From JBHIBC01 sp046758905 (GTDB lineage Bacteria; Acidobacteriota; Polarisedimenticolia; Gp22-AA2), in the NCBI GenBank assembly GCA_046758905.1, contig JBHIBC010000045.1, positions 1-22,809 on the forward strand: DNA of 22,809 nucleotides. Direction: 5' to 3'. The notes under the pieces are model-generated. The model was given only the letters and a program-made list of their open reading frames with translations, was not told where the DNA came from and made no database searches. Shown one piece after another: positions 9,015-17,299 of the stretch (positions within the stretch are counted from its first letter, which is position 1; each line of letters opens with the position of its first letter). The translations under genes were made by a program, and so were the position numbers.

Positions 9015-9899
9015 ATGGCCGAGGCGGATGCCGGTAAGCAGCCCAGGAACTTCCATGTCGACATCCCGGCGGAGAACCGTCCCTTCTTCCTGAAGGGGGC
9101 GGGCGCCCTCGGCTGGGGGATGCAGAACAGGTTCTCCAGGATCTTCAGCCCCGGGTCGGGGCGCACCGTGATGCTGGCGATCGACCACGGGTACTTCCAG
9201 GGGCCGACGACCGGGCTGGAGCGCGTGGACCTCGACATCGTCCCGCTGCTGCGGTTCGCCGACGCGCTCATGCTGACGCGCGGGATGCTCCGGAGCACCA
9301 TCCCGCCGACCTTCGCGGGGGGGATCGTCCTGCGGGCCAGCGGGGGCCCCAGCATCCTGAAGGAGCTCTCGGACGAGGCGATCGCCGTCGGCGTCGAGGA
9401 CGCCTGCCGGCTGAACGTCGCCGCGCTGGCGGTGCAGGTGTTCATCGGCGGCGAGTTCGAGACCCGCTCGGTGCGCAACATGACGCGGCTGGTCGACCTC
9501 GGGAGCCGGTACGGCATCCCGGTCCTCGCCGTGACGGCGGTCGGCAGGGACATGGTCCGCGACGCCAGGTACCTGCGGCTGGCCTGCAGGATCTGCGCCG
9601 AGCTGGGGGCGCAGTTCGTCAAGACCTACTACGTGGAGGACGGCTTCGACACCGTGGCGGCCTCCTGCCCGGTGCCGCTCGTCATGGCGGGAGGGAAGAA
9701 GCTGCCCGAGATCGACGCGCTGAGCATGGCCTACCGGGCGGTGGAGGAGGGGGCCGCGGGCGTCGACATGGGACGCAACATCTTCCGGTCGGACGCCCCG
9801 GCGGCGATGATGCAGGCGGTGCGCGCCGTGGTGCACGAGAGGCTGCGGCCGCGGCAGGCGTACGAGCTCTACCGGACGCTCAGGAGGCCGGCCGAGTAA
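9015..9899 (+). CDS. lsrF: LsrF-type class I aldolase (3-hydroxy-5-phosphonooxypentane-2,4-dione thiolase family)
   Basis: A protein of 294 aa, close to the 291 aa of E. coli LsrF, with very similar segments: TVMLAIDHGYFQGPTTGLER, LTRGMLRS, VLRASGG, FVKTYYVEDGF, MAGGKKLPE and GVDMGRNIF. K203, in FVKTYY, falls at the number I recall for the catalytic lysine of LsrF. LsrF transfers the acetyl group of the phosphorylated AI-2 breakdown product to CoA, giving DHAP and acetyl-CoA. The start is supported by GAGGAG ending ten bases upstream. No lsrA, lsrB, lsrK, lsrR or lsrG is nearby, so the true substrate may be a different phosphorylated keto compound. It is flanked by a divergent and a convergent gene and is therefore monocistronic. 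Confidence 0.9.
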   Translation: MAEADAGKQPRNFHVDIPAENRPFFLKGAGALGWGMQNRFSRIFSPGSGRTVMLAIDHGYFQGPTTGLERVDLDIVPLLRFADALMLTRGMLRSTIPPTFAGGIVLRASGGPSILKELSDEAIAVGVEDACRLNVAALAVQVFIGGEFETRSVRNMTRLVDLGSRYGIPVLAVTAVGRDMVRDARYLRLACRICAELGAQFVKTYYVEDGFDTVAASCPVPLVMAGGKKLPEIDALSMAYRAVEEGAAGVDMGRNIFRSDAPAAMMQAVRAVVHERLRPRQAYELYRTLRRPAE

Positions 9900-9926
9900 A
9901 GTCCGCCCCGCCCCGGGGGCGCTCGC

Positions 9927-10835
9927 CTATCGTCCGCACAGCCTCCTGAAGTTGCAGTTCCGGCAGCGCCACAGATCGGCGGTGAGCGGACACGACTCCC
10001 GGTCGACGGCGTTGCCGGCCTCCGGGTCGAGCAGCAGCGCGCGCATGTCCCGGATGGAGCCGCGGATGTAGCCGCGCGTCCGCTCGATCTGGGCGGCCGA
10101 GACCGGGTACTCGCGCAGCTGGCCTCGGGCGAGGTTGAGCTCGGCGGTGCGCAGATCCCGCGGCAGGGTGCCCCACTTCTGGTGGGCGTAGAGCGCGTAG
10201 CAGGCGAGCTGCACGCTGTTGTCCTCCTCGTCGCGGCGGCCGGTCTTCCAGTCGAGGATGTGCACCCGGTCCCCCTCGCGGCAGGCGAAGTCGAGCCGGA
10301 CGTGCACCTTGACGCCGTCGAGGTGGAAGCAGGAGAACTCCTCGATCTCCAGCCACCGCTCGCGCGGCAGCGACCGGATCCAGGCGTAGGTGTCGGAGCG
10401 GTAGAACGTCCTCAGGCAGGAGGCGACGTGCTCGGCGTTCGCGCGCCACTGCTCGTCGGAGAGGGGGACGGCGTACTCGTGCTCGAACAGGGCCGTCGTC
10501 TTCGGACGGCTGCGGTAGACGCCGTCCCGCGACTGCCGCCACTCGTTGCGCATGCGGTCGAGGGCGAGGGAGACGATCTCCTCGAGCGGCAGGGGCTCGA
10601 TCCCCCCGCGTAGGTTCTCCAGGGAGCGCTGGATGCAGGAGTGGACGACTTCCCCGGCCCACATCTGTCGCGACTTGAGCTGCCTGAGCTGGTAGATGTC
10701 GCGGGTCTCGGGGTCTGCGGCCGCCTCCCAGCCCCCCCAGAAGCCGTAGTACTGGAACCAGTACCGTCGCCGGCACTCGTTGAACGCGCCGTCGCGCGAG
10801 CGCGACCAGGAGAACTCGTTGGCGAGGGCGGCCAT
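9927..10835 (-). CDS. PD-(D/E)XK nuclease superfamily protein with Fe-S-type cysteines
   Basis: A protein of 302 aa from ATG 10835. The nuclease core is visible as VRLDFA (D182), then VHILDWKTG (D195, K197), followed by QLACYALYAHQ, as in RecB/AddB/Cas4-like nucleases. One N-terminal cysteine (C21, in FNECRRRYW) and three near the C-terminus (C291, C294, C300; C282 is nearby) match the split four-cysteine pattern that holds a 4Fe-4S cluster in AddB and Cas4. There is no helicase domain and no cas gene nearby. It lies 73 bases downstream of the polymerase IV gene on the same strand, so a repair role is a reasonable inference. The frame is open further upstream into the polymerase gene, but the family motif begins right at this start. 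No Shine-Dalgarno is seen. Confidence 0.85.
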   Translation of the reverse strand: MAALANEFSWSRSRDGAFNECRRRYWFQYYGFWGGWEAAADPETRDIYQLRQLKSRQMWAGEVVHSCIQRSLENLRGGIEPLPLEEIVSLALDRMRNEWRQSRDGVYRSRPKTTALFEHEYAVPLSDEQWRANAEHVASCLRTFYRSDTYAWIRSLPRERWLEIEEFSCFHLDGVKVHVRLDFACREGDRVHILDWKTGRRDEEDNSVQLACYALYAHQKWGTLPRDLRTAELNLARGQLREYPVSAAQIERTRGYIRGSIRDMRALLLDPEAGNAVDRESCPLTADLWRCRNCNFRRLCGR

Positions 10836-10908
10836 GGCGTCGATGCGTTCGGGACGGCCCGAGTTTATGCGCGAGGGGTGACCCCCGGCAAGTGGTGCGG
10901 CCTCCCTA

Positions 10909-12198
10909 TCAGTCCACCGACGGGAGGCTCGAGGCCTCGGGCGGTCCCGAGCCTCGGCCGTCGTCCCTCCGGCCCCGAGCGCCGCGGCGGCCGGGGAGCG
11001 CGGCGGTCCGCCGGCGCAGCAGCCGCGCGCGGGTGAGGGCTTCCTCCCCCATGCGGTCGCGCACCGAGTCGGCGGCCCGGGCGACTCGCTCGGCCCGCGC
11101 CTCGGCCTCGTCCGGGAACAGCTCGGCTTGTCCCCTTCCGGCCGGCTCCAGGCCGCTGACGCCCACGCCGAGCAGCCGCACGCCCCTCCTCCCCAGCCGG
11201 ATGCGCCCGGCGAACAGCTCACGCACGGCGCGCACGATCACCTCGGTCAGGTCGGTTGGAACGGGCAGCGTCTTCGCGCGCGTCCAGGTGGTGAAGTCCC
11301 CGGTCCGGACCTTGATGTGGACGGTGCGGCCCAGCAGGCGCTCGCGGCGCAGCTCCCGCGCCACGCCGTCGGCCCGCGCCAAGAGCGCCCGGTCGATGTC
11401 GTCCGGCCTCCTCAGGTCGGTGCGGTAGGTCCGCTCCTCGGAGATCGACTTCGCCTCGCGCTCGGGCTCGACCGGGCGATCGTCCTCGCCCCGGGCGAGA
11501 GCCCTCAGATGCGCGGCGGCCGGCGCGCCCACGATCCGCTCGAGGGCGGGGCCGGTCGCCTTCAGGATGTCGCCGACCGTCCGGATGCCGACGGCCTTCA
11601 GCCGCGCCGCGGTCTTGGGGCCGACGCCCCAAAGCCGCTCCGCCGGCAGCGGCCAGAGCCTGTCCGGCAGCATGTCGGGTGTGAGCACCATAAGCCCGTC
11701 GGGCTTCTCCATGTCGGAGGCGATCTTGGCGAGGAACTTGTTCGGGGCGACCCCGACCGACGCGGTGAGCCGCTGCGCGGCGCGGATCCTCTCCTTGAGC
11801 CGCGCGGCCGCGCGACGCCCGGCCTCGAGATCCTCGACGACGCCGCTCAGGTCCAGGAACGCCTCGTCGATCGACAGGGGCTCCACGACGGGCGAGAACT
11901 CCTCGAGGATCTTCCGGATCTCGCGCGACACCTCGACGTAGAGGCCCATCCGGCCCGGAAGCCAGATCGCCCGGGGGCAGAGTCGCTCGGCGGTGACCGA
12001 GGGCATGGCGGAGCGGACGCCGAACCTGCGCGCCTCGTACGAGCAGGTCGAGACCACCCCGCGCGGGCCGCGGTGGCCGACGATCAGCGGCCTGCCCGCG
12101 AGGCGCGGGTCCTCGCGGACCTCCACGGCCGCGTAGAACGCGTCCATGTCGAGGTGCAGGATGACGCGCCCGCGCGGGGCGCGCCGGGCGGCGGTCAT
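10909..12198 (-). CDS. dinB: DNA polymerase IV (Y family)
   Basis: A 429 aa translesion polymerase. Palm residues are D17 (HLDMDAFYAAVE) and D111/E112 (PLSIDEAFLD). STCSYEARRFGV, ASVGVAPNKFLAKIASDMEKPDG and helix-hairpin-helix LWGVGPKTAARLKAVGI are all present, and the little-finger domain follows. A clamp-binding motif QAELF (357-361) is followed by a basic tail. ATG 12198 is preferred over the in-frame ATG 12240 because AAGGAG lies nine bases before it and nothing comparable precedes 12240. The gene begins 43 bases after the stop of the BNR protein gene, with the nuclease gene downstream, so these three may be cotranscribed. I did not find a convincing LexA box. Confidence 0.95.
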   Translation of the reverse strand: MTAARRAPRGRVILHLDMDAFYAAVEVREDPRLAGRPLIVGHRGPRGVVSTCSYEARRFGVRSAMPSVTAERLCPRAIWLPGRMGLYVEVSREIRKILEEFSPVVEPLSIDEAFLDLSGVVEDLEAGRRAAARLKERIRAAQRLTASVGVAPNKFLAKIASDMEKPDGLMVLTPDMLPDRLWPLPAERLWGVGPKTAARLKAVGIRTVGDILKATGPALERIVGAPAAAHLRALARGEDDRPVEPEREAKSISEERTYRTDLRRPDDIDRALLARADGVARELRRERLLGRTVHIKVRTGDFTTWTRAKTLPVPTDLTEVIVRAVRELFAGRIRLGRRGVRLLGVGVSGLEPAGRGQAELFPDEAEARAERVARAADSVRDRMGEEALTRARLLRRRTAALPGRRGARGRRDDGRGSGPPEASSLPSVD

Positions 12199-12241
12199 GT
12201 CAGCGGGCTCCTTCGACGCGCCCGCGGCCGGGCGCGTCATC

Positions 12242-13624
12242 CTAGCGGCAGTCGCCCCTCGACGGCGAACGACGCCGACCGTCGCTGCTGCGGCCGTAAT
12301 CGAGCTCCCCTGCGTTCCGGACCAGGATCGCCACCGCGCGGCCGGGGGCGGGCTCCGGGACGTCGATGGTGGCGAAGGCGACGTCGCCCCCGTCGATCAG
12401 GCACTCGGCCTCACCCAGGTCGATCCCGCTCGTCCCCGGCCCGATGGCGCCCGCGTCGACGGCGACGGCGTCCCCCTGGATCGCCGGCACCGGCGCGAGG
12501 ATCGGGGGGCAGGCGCCCGGCCACAGGCGGATCCGGTCGAGCCCGAGCAGGCTGTCGAGACACAGAGGGAGGCCGCCCCCGTAGAAGCGGTAGACGCCGT
12601 CGTCGGTCGCGGCGTAGGCGACGCCGAGGCGCACGGCGTCCGCCTCCACCCGGAACACGATCCGACCGGCGAGCGCGCTGCCGGTGACGTCGGTCCAGGT
12701 GGCGCCGAGGTCTCGGCTCACGAAGGCGAAGCCCGCCTGCTGGTTCGGCGACCCGGCGGCGTAGGCCCGGTCCGGGTTGGCGCCGTCCCAGTCGAGGAAG
12801 AACCGGGCCGGGGCGGCGAGGACCTCCTCGAAGCGGTCGCCGTCGTCCCGCGTGCGCAGGACGAACCCCTCGTGTCCCGTCAGTACGAGCCCGTGCCGGT
12901 GGGGGTGGGCCGACACGTCGGAAGTCTGGTTGTCGCCGATGGCGCGGGAATCCCACACCGACCTCCAGCTCTCGCCGCCGTCCCGCGAGTGCAGCGTGAA
13001 CCCCATGAAGATGAGCGTCTCGCCGCCGATCCAGACGCTGTCGGGATCGGTCCGGGCGACCTCCAGGCAGACCAGGCCGCCGTCCGGCGGCAACGCCCGC
13101 CACGAGATCCCGAGATCGTCCGACCTCCACATGCCCCCTCCGGCCGCGAACACCGTGCCGGTGCCCGCCACGCCCTGGACCGCGTACACCCTCGGCGCGC
13201 TGCCGAAGGGGGTCGGCAGATCCTCGATCGGCTCCCAGGCGGCGCCCCCGTCCCGCGAGCGGTACAGCGGCGGCCCCGCGAGGCCGGGGTCGACCGCGGC
13301 GAATCGGACCTGCGGGTCGAGGGGATCGATCCAGAGCCAGGTGACCACGCGCCCGTCGAGGCCGCCGCGCCGCCACACCGGCCGAGCGGATGCCAGGTCG
13401 AGGCAGAAGATCCCCTCACCCTGGGTGCCCGCGCACAGCAGGTCGACCGCGGCGGCGAGCGAGCGGATGGTCAGCCCCTGCAGGCCGAACGGTCTCCACT
13501 CGGAGGCGTACGGCAGGCCCGTGGCCGCGGGCTGGCGCGGCGCGGCGCCGGCGGATGGGCCGCCGGCGACGGCCAGGGCGAGCAGGGCCGCGGGGAACGC
13601 GACCGGCTGCCTGAGCGTGCGCAT
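12242..13624 (-). CDS. exported BNR/Asp-box repeat protein
   Basis: A protein of 460 aa from ATG 13624. A Sec signal peptide covers about residues 1-28 (MRTLRQPVAFPAALL...). At least five Asp-box repeats follow, each with S/T-R-D-x-G-x-x-W or a close variant: YRSRDGGAAW (121), WRSDDLGISW (166), then SRDGGESW (about 210), TRDDGDRF (about 255) and SRDLGATW (about 301). This predicts a beta-propeller like sialidase/VPS10/YCF48-type proteins. No sialidase catalytic signature is evident. The C-terminal 80 residues hold a separate beta domain ending in a YGRSSDGRRR...GDC motif that I do not recognise. The frame extends to 13759, but that part precedes the signal peptide. The function is probably structural or binding at the cell surface. 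Confidence 0.8.
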   Translation of the reverse strand: MRTLRQPVAFPAALLALAVAGGPSAGAAPRQPAATGLPYASEWRPFGLQGLTIRSLAAAVDLLCAGTQGEGIFCLDLASARPVWRRGGLDGRVVTWLWIDPLDPQVRFAAVDPGLAGPPLYRSRDGGAAWEPIEDLPTPFGSAPRVYAVQGVAGTGTVFAAGGGMWRSDDLGISWRALPPDGGLVCLEVARTDPDSVWIGGETLIFMGFTLHSRDGGESWRSVWDSRAIGDNQTSDVSAHPHRHGLVLTGHEGFVLRTRDDGDRFEEVLAAPARFFLDWDGANPDRAYAAGSPNQQAGFAFVSRDLGATWTDVTGSALAGRIVFRVEADAVRLGVAYAATDDGVYRFYGGGLPLCLDSLLGLDRIRLWPGACPPILAPVPAIQGDAVAVDAGAIGPGTSGIDLGEAECLIDGGDVAFATIDVPEPAPGRAVAILVRNAGELDYGRSSDGRRRSPSRGDCR

Positions 13625-13730
13625 GATCGTCCAGGATGATCGAAGCGATCCTAGCACGACCTCCGGCCCCGATCCCCCCGATCGCCGCCCGCCCCGGCGC
13701 CAACCGAGCGGTACCCTCCGCCCGCCTTCC

Positions 13731-13740
13731 GTGCTATAGG
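13731..13740 (+). promoter_or_regulatory. extended -10 promoter element for the zinc-ribbon gene
   Basis: TGCTATAGG (TG, one base, TATAGG at 13735-13740) lies 39 bases upstream of ATG 13780. No -35 match is seen, which is tolerable for an extended -10 promoter. Confidence 0.3.
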
Positions 13741-13779
13741 TAGGCGTACATACCAGCAACGAGGGAGCGGGAGGCCGCC

Positions 13780-13944
13780 ATGCCGATCTACGAATTCCTG
13801 TGCCTCGACTGCAAGAAGAGCTTCGAGCTGACCCGACAGATCGAGAGGTACGACCCTCGCAAGGTCAAGTGCCCCGAGTGCGAGAGCAAGAAGGTCGAGC
13901 GGAGCTGGAGCGAGGTCTTCGTGGAGACGTCGCGTAAGAGCTAG
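13780..13944 (+). CDS. FmdB-family zinc-ribbon protein
   Basis: A 54 aa protein starting MPIYEFLCLDC and having a second knuckle KCPEC. The four cysteines C8, C11, C31 and C34 form a zinc ribbon. The opening MPxYEFxCxxC is the hallmark of the FmdB putative regulatory family. The start is fixed by GGGAGG just upstream. It ends with a basic SRKS tail. A hairpin three bases past the stop suggests a single-gene transcript. The cellular role is unknown; small zinc ribbons of this kind have been proposed as regulators. Confidence 0.9.
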   Translation: MPIYEFLCLDCKKSFELTRQIERYDPRKVKCPECESKKVERSWSEVFVETSRKS

Positions 13945-13946
13945 AT

Positions 13947-13968
13947 CCGGTTCCCGCACGGAAGCCGG
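13947..13968 (+). terminator. hairpin after the zinc-ribbon gene
   Basis: CCGGTTCC (13947-13954) pairs with GGAA plus CCGG (13960-13968, one bulged G) around the loop CGCAC, three bases after the stop codon. No long T run follows. Confidence 0.4.
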
Positions 13969-14073
13969 TCTCACGCCCGCCGGCCGGCGCGCCCGGGCCG
14001 GCTCCTATCCCGATGGCCGGGGCGGCCCACGGACTTCCGGGGCCGCCGCGCCCGGTCGGTGGAGGGCCCGAGC

Positions 14074-15675
14074 GTGCCGCGTCGCCCCCGCACATTCCGC
14101 TCGACCGTGCAGTGGGCCGGCCTTCTCGCCGGCCCGGCGCTGGCGCTGGGCGCCTACCTCCTGCTCCCCGACGCGTATCAGGACGGTCTGGGACGGAGCG
14201 TCCCCCTCGGCCACGCCGGGCGGGCCACCGCCGCGGCGGCCGTCTGGATGGCCGTCTGGTGGATGAGCGAGGCGATCCCGGTCTACGCCACCGCGCTGCT
14301 GCCCCTGGCGCTCCTGCCGGCGGCGGGCGCCGTCACGATGAGGGCCGCGGCGGCGCCTTACGGCCACGAGCTGATCTTCCTGTTCATGGGCGGCTTCATC
14401 CTGGCCCTGTCGATGCAGCGCTGGGGGCTCCACAGGAGGATCGCCTTCGCGGCGCTGGGGCTGGCCGGCACGAGGCCGCGCCGGATCGTCGGCGCCTTCA
14501 TGCTGGTGACGGCGGGGCTCAGCATGTGGACCTCGAACACCGCCGTCGCCATCATGATGCTGCCGATCGCGTTGAGCGTGATCGGGCTGGTCGTCAACGG
14601 GGGCGGCGGCCCCCGCCGCCGCGTGGAGCCGGGCCCCGGGGCGGGCCCGGGACCGGAGATCGGGCCGGTCGGCCCTCGCGGGCTGAGCGAGCGCGAGGCG
14701 CGCAACTTCGCCCTGTGCCTGCTGCTCGGGGTCGCCTACGCGGCCTCGATCGGGGGCATCGGCACGCTCATCGGGACGCCCCCGAACCTGTTCCTGGCGT
14801 CGTATGTCGAGGACCACCTCGGGACGGAGATCTCCTTCGCCCGCTGGCTGGGGATCGGACTGCCGCTGGTCGCGGTCTTCGTGCCGATCGTCTGGCTGCT
14901 GATGACCCGGCTGCTCTACCCGATCCGCGTCGACCGCATCGAGGGGGGAGATGCGCTGGCCCGGGACGCGTCCGGGCGGATCGGGCCGATGCGGGCCGGG
15001 GAGTGGGTGACGCTCGCGGTCTTCTCGCTCGCGGCCCTCACCTGGATCGCGCGTCCGATCCTGGTCGAGCTGACCCTCGGTGCGGCGAGGCCGTTCGCGG
15101 GCCTGAGCGATGCCGGCGTCGCGATGATCGCGGCGCTCGCGCTGTTCGTCATCCCGATCGATCTCGACAGGCGCGTGTTCGTCATGAACTGGGAGTGGGC
15201 GGTCAAGCTTCCGTGGGGCCTGCTGGTGCTGTTCGGAGGGGGGCTGAGCCTGGCCGCGGCGATCAACTCCAACGGCGTGGCCGGGTTCCTCGGGAGCCGG
15301 GTGGGGGCCCTCGCGGGCCTGCCGTCGGTCCTGCTCGTGCTGCTGGTGACCGGGATGATGATCTTTCTCACGGAGATCACCAGCAACACCGCCACCACCG
15401 CGACGATGGTCCCGATCCTTTCGGCGCTCGCGCCGGGCCTCGGCGTGCATGCCTACATGCTGATCGTCCCGGCGGCGATCGCCGCGAGCTGCGCGTTCAT
15501 GCTCCCGGTGGCCACGCCGCCCAACGCCATCGTCTTCGGGTCGGGCCACGTGACCATCCCGCAGATGTGCCGTGCCGGCCTGTGGCTGAACCTGATCGGC
15601 ATCGTCCTGATCACCGCCCTGACTTACGCCGTCGCCATGCCGCTGTTGGGCGTGGACCCGGGCGGCGGGCGCTGA
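14074..15675 (+). CDS. DASS/SLC13-family sodium-coupled anion symporter
   Basis: A protein of 533 aa with about a dozen hydrophobic segments. Both SNT motifs that build the sodium/substrate sites are present: SNT 154-156 (MWTSNTAVAIMMLP) and SNT 437-439 (ITSNTATTATMVP). GTLIGTPPNLFLA and a late MLPVATPPNAIVFGSG are also typical. The family imports dicarboxylates (succinate, malate, fumarate) or sulphate with Na+; which one cannot be told here. GTG 14074 is chosen because GGAGGG ends seven bases before it; an in-frame GTG at 14059 lacks such a site. A glycine/proline-rich cytoplasmic loop (about 175-205) is longer than usual. It is followed by the SSS symporter gene after 43 bases. Confidence 0.92.
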   Translation: MPRRPRTFRSTVQWAGLLAGPALALGAYLLLPDAYQDGLGRSVPLGHAGRATAAAAVWMAVWWMSEAIPVYATALLPLALLPAAGAVTMRAAAAPYGHELIFLFMGGFILALSMQRWGLHRRIAFAALGLAGTRPRRIVGAFMLVTAGLSMWTSNTAVAIMMLPIALSVIGLVVNGGGGPRRRVEPGPGAGPGPEIGPVGPRGLSEREARNFALCLLLGVAYAASIGGIGTLIGTPPNLFLASYVEDHLGTEISFARWLGIGLPLVAVFVPIVWLLMTRLLYPIRVDRIEGGDALARDASGRIGPMRAGEWVTLAVFSLAALTWIARPILVELTLGAARPFAGLSDAGVAMIAALALFVIPIDLDRRVFVMNWEWAVKLPWGLLVLFGGGLSLAAAINSNGVAGFLGSRVGALAGLPSVLLVLLVTGMMIFLTEITSNTATTATMVPILSALAPGLGVHAYMLIVPAAIAASCAFMLPVATPPNAIVFGSGHVTIPQMCRAGLWLNLIGIVLITALTYAVAMPLLGVDPGGGR

Positions 15676-15676
15676 G

Positions 15677-15697
15677 GGGGCGGCACGTGCCCCGCCC
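15677..15697 (+). terminator. palindromic hairpin between the two symporter genes
   Basis: A near-perfect inverted repeat with core GGCACGTGCC (15682-15691) and flanking GGGCGG/CCGCCC arms starts two bases after the first symporter stop. It may attenuate or end transcription, or be a binding site. No T tract follows. Confidence 0.3.
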
Positions 15698-15718
15698 TCG
15701 GCGATAACGGCTGAGCCG

Positions 15719-17206
15719 ATGCACTCCATCACCATCGTCGCGGTCCTGTTCGCCTACCTGGTCGTCCTCCTGTGGATCGGCCACTGGGGCGGACGCGACT
15801 CGGGCGACGTCAAGGGGTACTTCGTCGCCGGCAAGAGGCTCCCGGCCTGGGTGATCGCGTTCAGCTCGAACGCCACGGGGGAGAGCGCCTGGCTGCTCCT
15901 GGGCCTCACCGGGATGGGATACCTGGTGGGCATCCACGCCCTCTGGATCACGCTCGGTGAGGTTCTGGGGGTGGCCGTCGCCTGGGCCTGCGTGGCGCGG
16001 CCGTTCAAGGAGTACACCGACCGCTACGACTCCGTCACCGTCCCCGACTATCTGGAGAGCCGGCTCCGCGACCGCCGGCACGTCCTGCGCGTCGTGAGCG
16101 CCGCGATCGTCTTCAGCATGGTGATGGCGTACACCGCGGCGCAGCTGACGGCGTCGGGGAAGGCGTTCGGATCGTTCCTCGGCCTCGACTACCGCTGGGG
16201 CGTGCTGATCGGCGCCGCCGTCGTCCTCTACTACACCGGCGTGGGCGGCTTCAAGGCGGTCGCCTACAGCGACCTCCTGCAGGGCGTCCTGATGTTCGGA
16301 TGCCTGCTCACGCTGCCGATCGTCGGGATCGCCGCCGCCGGCGGATGGTCGAGGCTGATGGAGGGGCTGGCGGCCGCGGACCCGGCCCTCCTGACGCCGA
16401 TGGGGCCGCTCGGCCTCACCCCGGAGGGCGTCGCGAGCGCTCTGGGCTTCGTGGGGATCGGCCTGGCGTTCCTCGGGTCCCCGCAGCTCCTGACGCGGTT
16501 CATGGCGGCGCGCGACCAGGGCCAGATCGTCAAGGGCGGCCTGCTCGCCGTCCCGTGCATGATCGTCTTCGACCTGGGGGCGGTCCTCTCGGGGTTCGCG
16601 GGGCGCGTCCTGTTCCCCGGGCTCGACGACCACGAGACGATCCTCCCGGTGATGAGCTCGGAGCTTTTCCCGAGCGTCTTCACCGGCCTCTTCCTGGTGG
16701 TGGTGCTGGCCGCCATCATGTCCACGGTCGATTCCCTGCTGATCCTCGCCTCCTCGGCGCTCATACGCGACGTGGTGCAGAAGATCCTCAACCCGCGGCT
16801 CAGCGAGCGGCGGCTGTCGCTGCTGGGGAAGCTGACCACGGTCGTGATCGGGGCCGGCGCGCTCGTCCTGGCGCTCGCCCGGCCCAGGATGATCTTCTGG
16901 TTCGTCCTGTTCGCGTGGTCCGGGCTGGCGTGCGCCTTCACGCCGGTGGTCCTCTGCACGCTGTTCTGGAGGCGCGCCACCCTGCCCGGGGCGGTCGCCG
17001 GGATGACGGGCGGCTTCGCCACCGCCGTCGTCTGGGTGCTCGTCCTCAAGGACAGGTTCTACGGCCTGTACGAGATGCTGCCGGGATTCCTGGCGGCGTT
17101 CCTGCTCACCGTCGCGGTCAGCCTGGCGACGCGTCCTCCGGAGGGCGCCGCCGAGGAGCTCGACGCCGTGCACCGGGCGGTCGGGCCTGCCTCCCGCCGC
17201 CGCTGA
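15719..17206 (+). CDS. SSS-family (PutP-like) sodium/solute symporter
   Basis: A protein of 495 aa, nearly all membrane helices (about 13). Family signs are YFVAGKRLPAW and SSNATGESAWLLLG near the N-terminus, GGFKAVAYSDLLQGVLMF, GSPQLLTRFMAARD, and AAIMSTVDSLLILASSALIRDVVQK, whose serines and threonine form the Na2 site in this superfamily. PutP-type proteins import proline, pantothenate or other solutes with Na+; the substrate cannot be fixed from the sequence. There is no C-terminal kinase extension. The Shine-Dalgarno is weak. It lies 43 bases after the DASS symporter, probably in one transcription unit unless the intervening hairpin stops it. Confidence 0.92.
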   Translation: MHSITIVAVLFAYLVVLLWIGHWGGRDSGDVKGYFVAGKRLPAWVIAFSSNATGESAWLLLGLTGMGYLVGIHALWITLGEVLGVAVAWACVARPFKEYTDRYDSVTVPDYLESRLRDRRHVLRVVSAAIVFSMVMAYTAAQLTASGKAFGSFLGLDYRWGVLIGAAVVLYYTGVGGFKAVAYSDLLQGVLMFGCLLTLPIVGIAAAGGWSRLMEGLAAADPALLTPMGPLGLTPEGVASALGFVGIGLAFLGSPQLLTRFMAARDQGQIVKGGLLAVPCMIVFDLGAVLSGFAGRVLFPGLDDHETILPVMSSELFPSVFTGLFLVVVLAAIMSTVDSLLILASSALIRDVVQKILNPRLSERRLSLLGKLTTVVIGAGALVLALARPRMIFWFVLFAWSGLACAFTPVVLCTLFWRRATLPGAVAGMTGGFATAVVWVLVLKDRFYGLYEMLPGFLAAFLLTVAVSLATRPPEGAAEELDAVHRAVGPASRRR

Positions 17207-17299
17207 TCGGCCGGGGAGCTACCCATCCGGCGCCCGGGCGGCATACAATGGAGCCACGAGTATCGTGTCCCGCCCGCGCCGCGCGAGAGGAGGCCCGCC

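Noticed and set aside
8750..9622. N-terminal extension of the DNRLRE frame to 9622
   Set aside because: It lies opposite lsrF and would precede a normal signal peptide at 8749.
9927..10835. Nuclease as Cas4
   Set aside because: The Fe-S cysteine pattern is shared by AddB and other RecB-like nucleases; no repeats or cas genes are present.
11128..13739. Plus-strand frames opposite dinB and the BNR protein
   Set aside because: The opposite strand has complete catalytic motifs and Asp-box repeats; these frames have none.
14005..17173. Minus-strand frames of 576 and 520 aa opposite the two symporters
   Set aside because: They are His/Arg/Gln-rich with no hydrophobic or domain pattern, while the plus strand encodes clear transporters.
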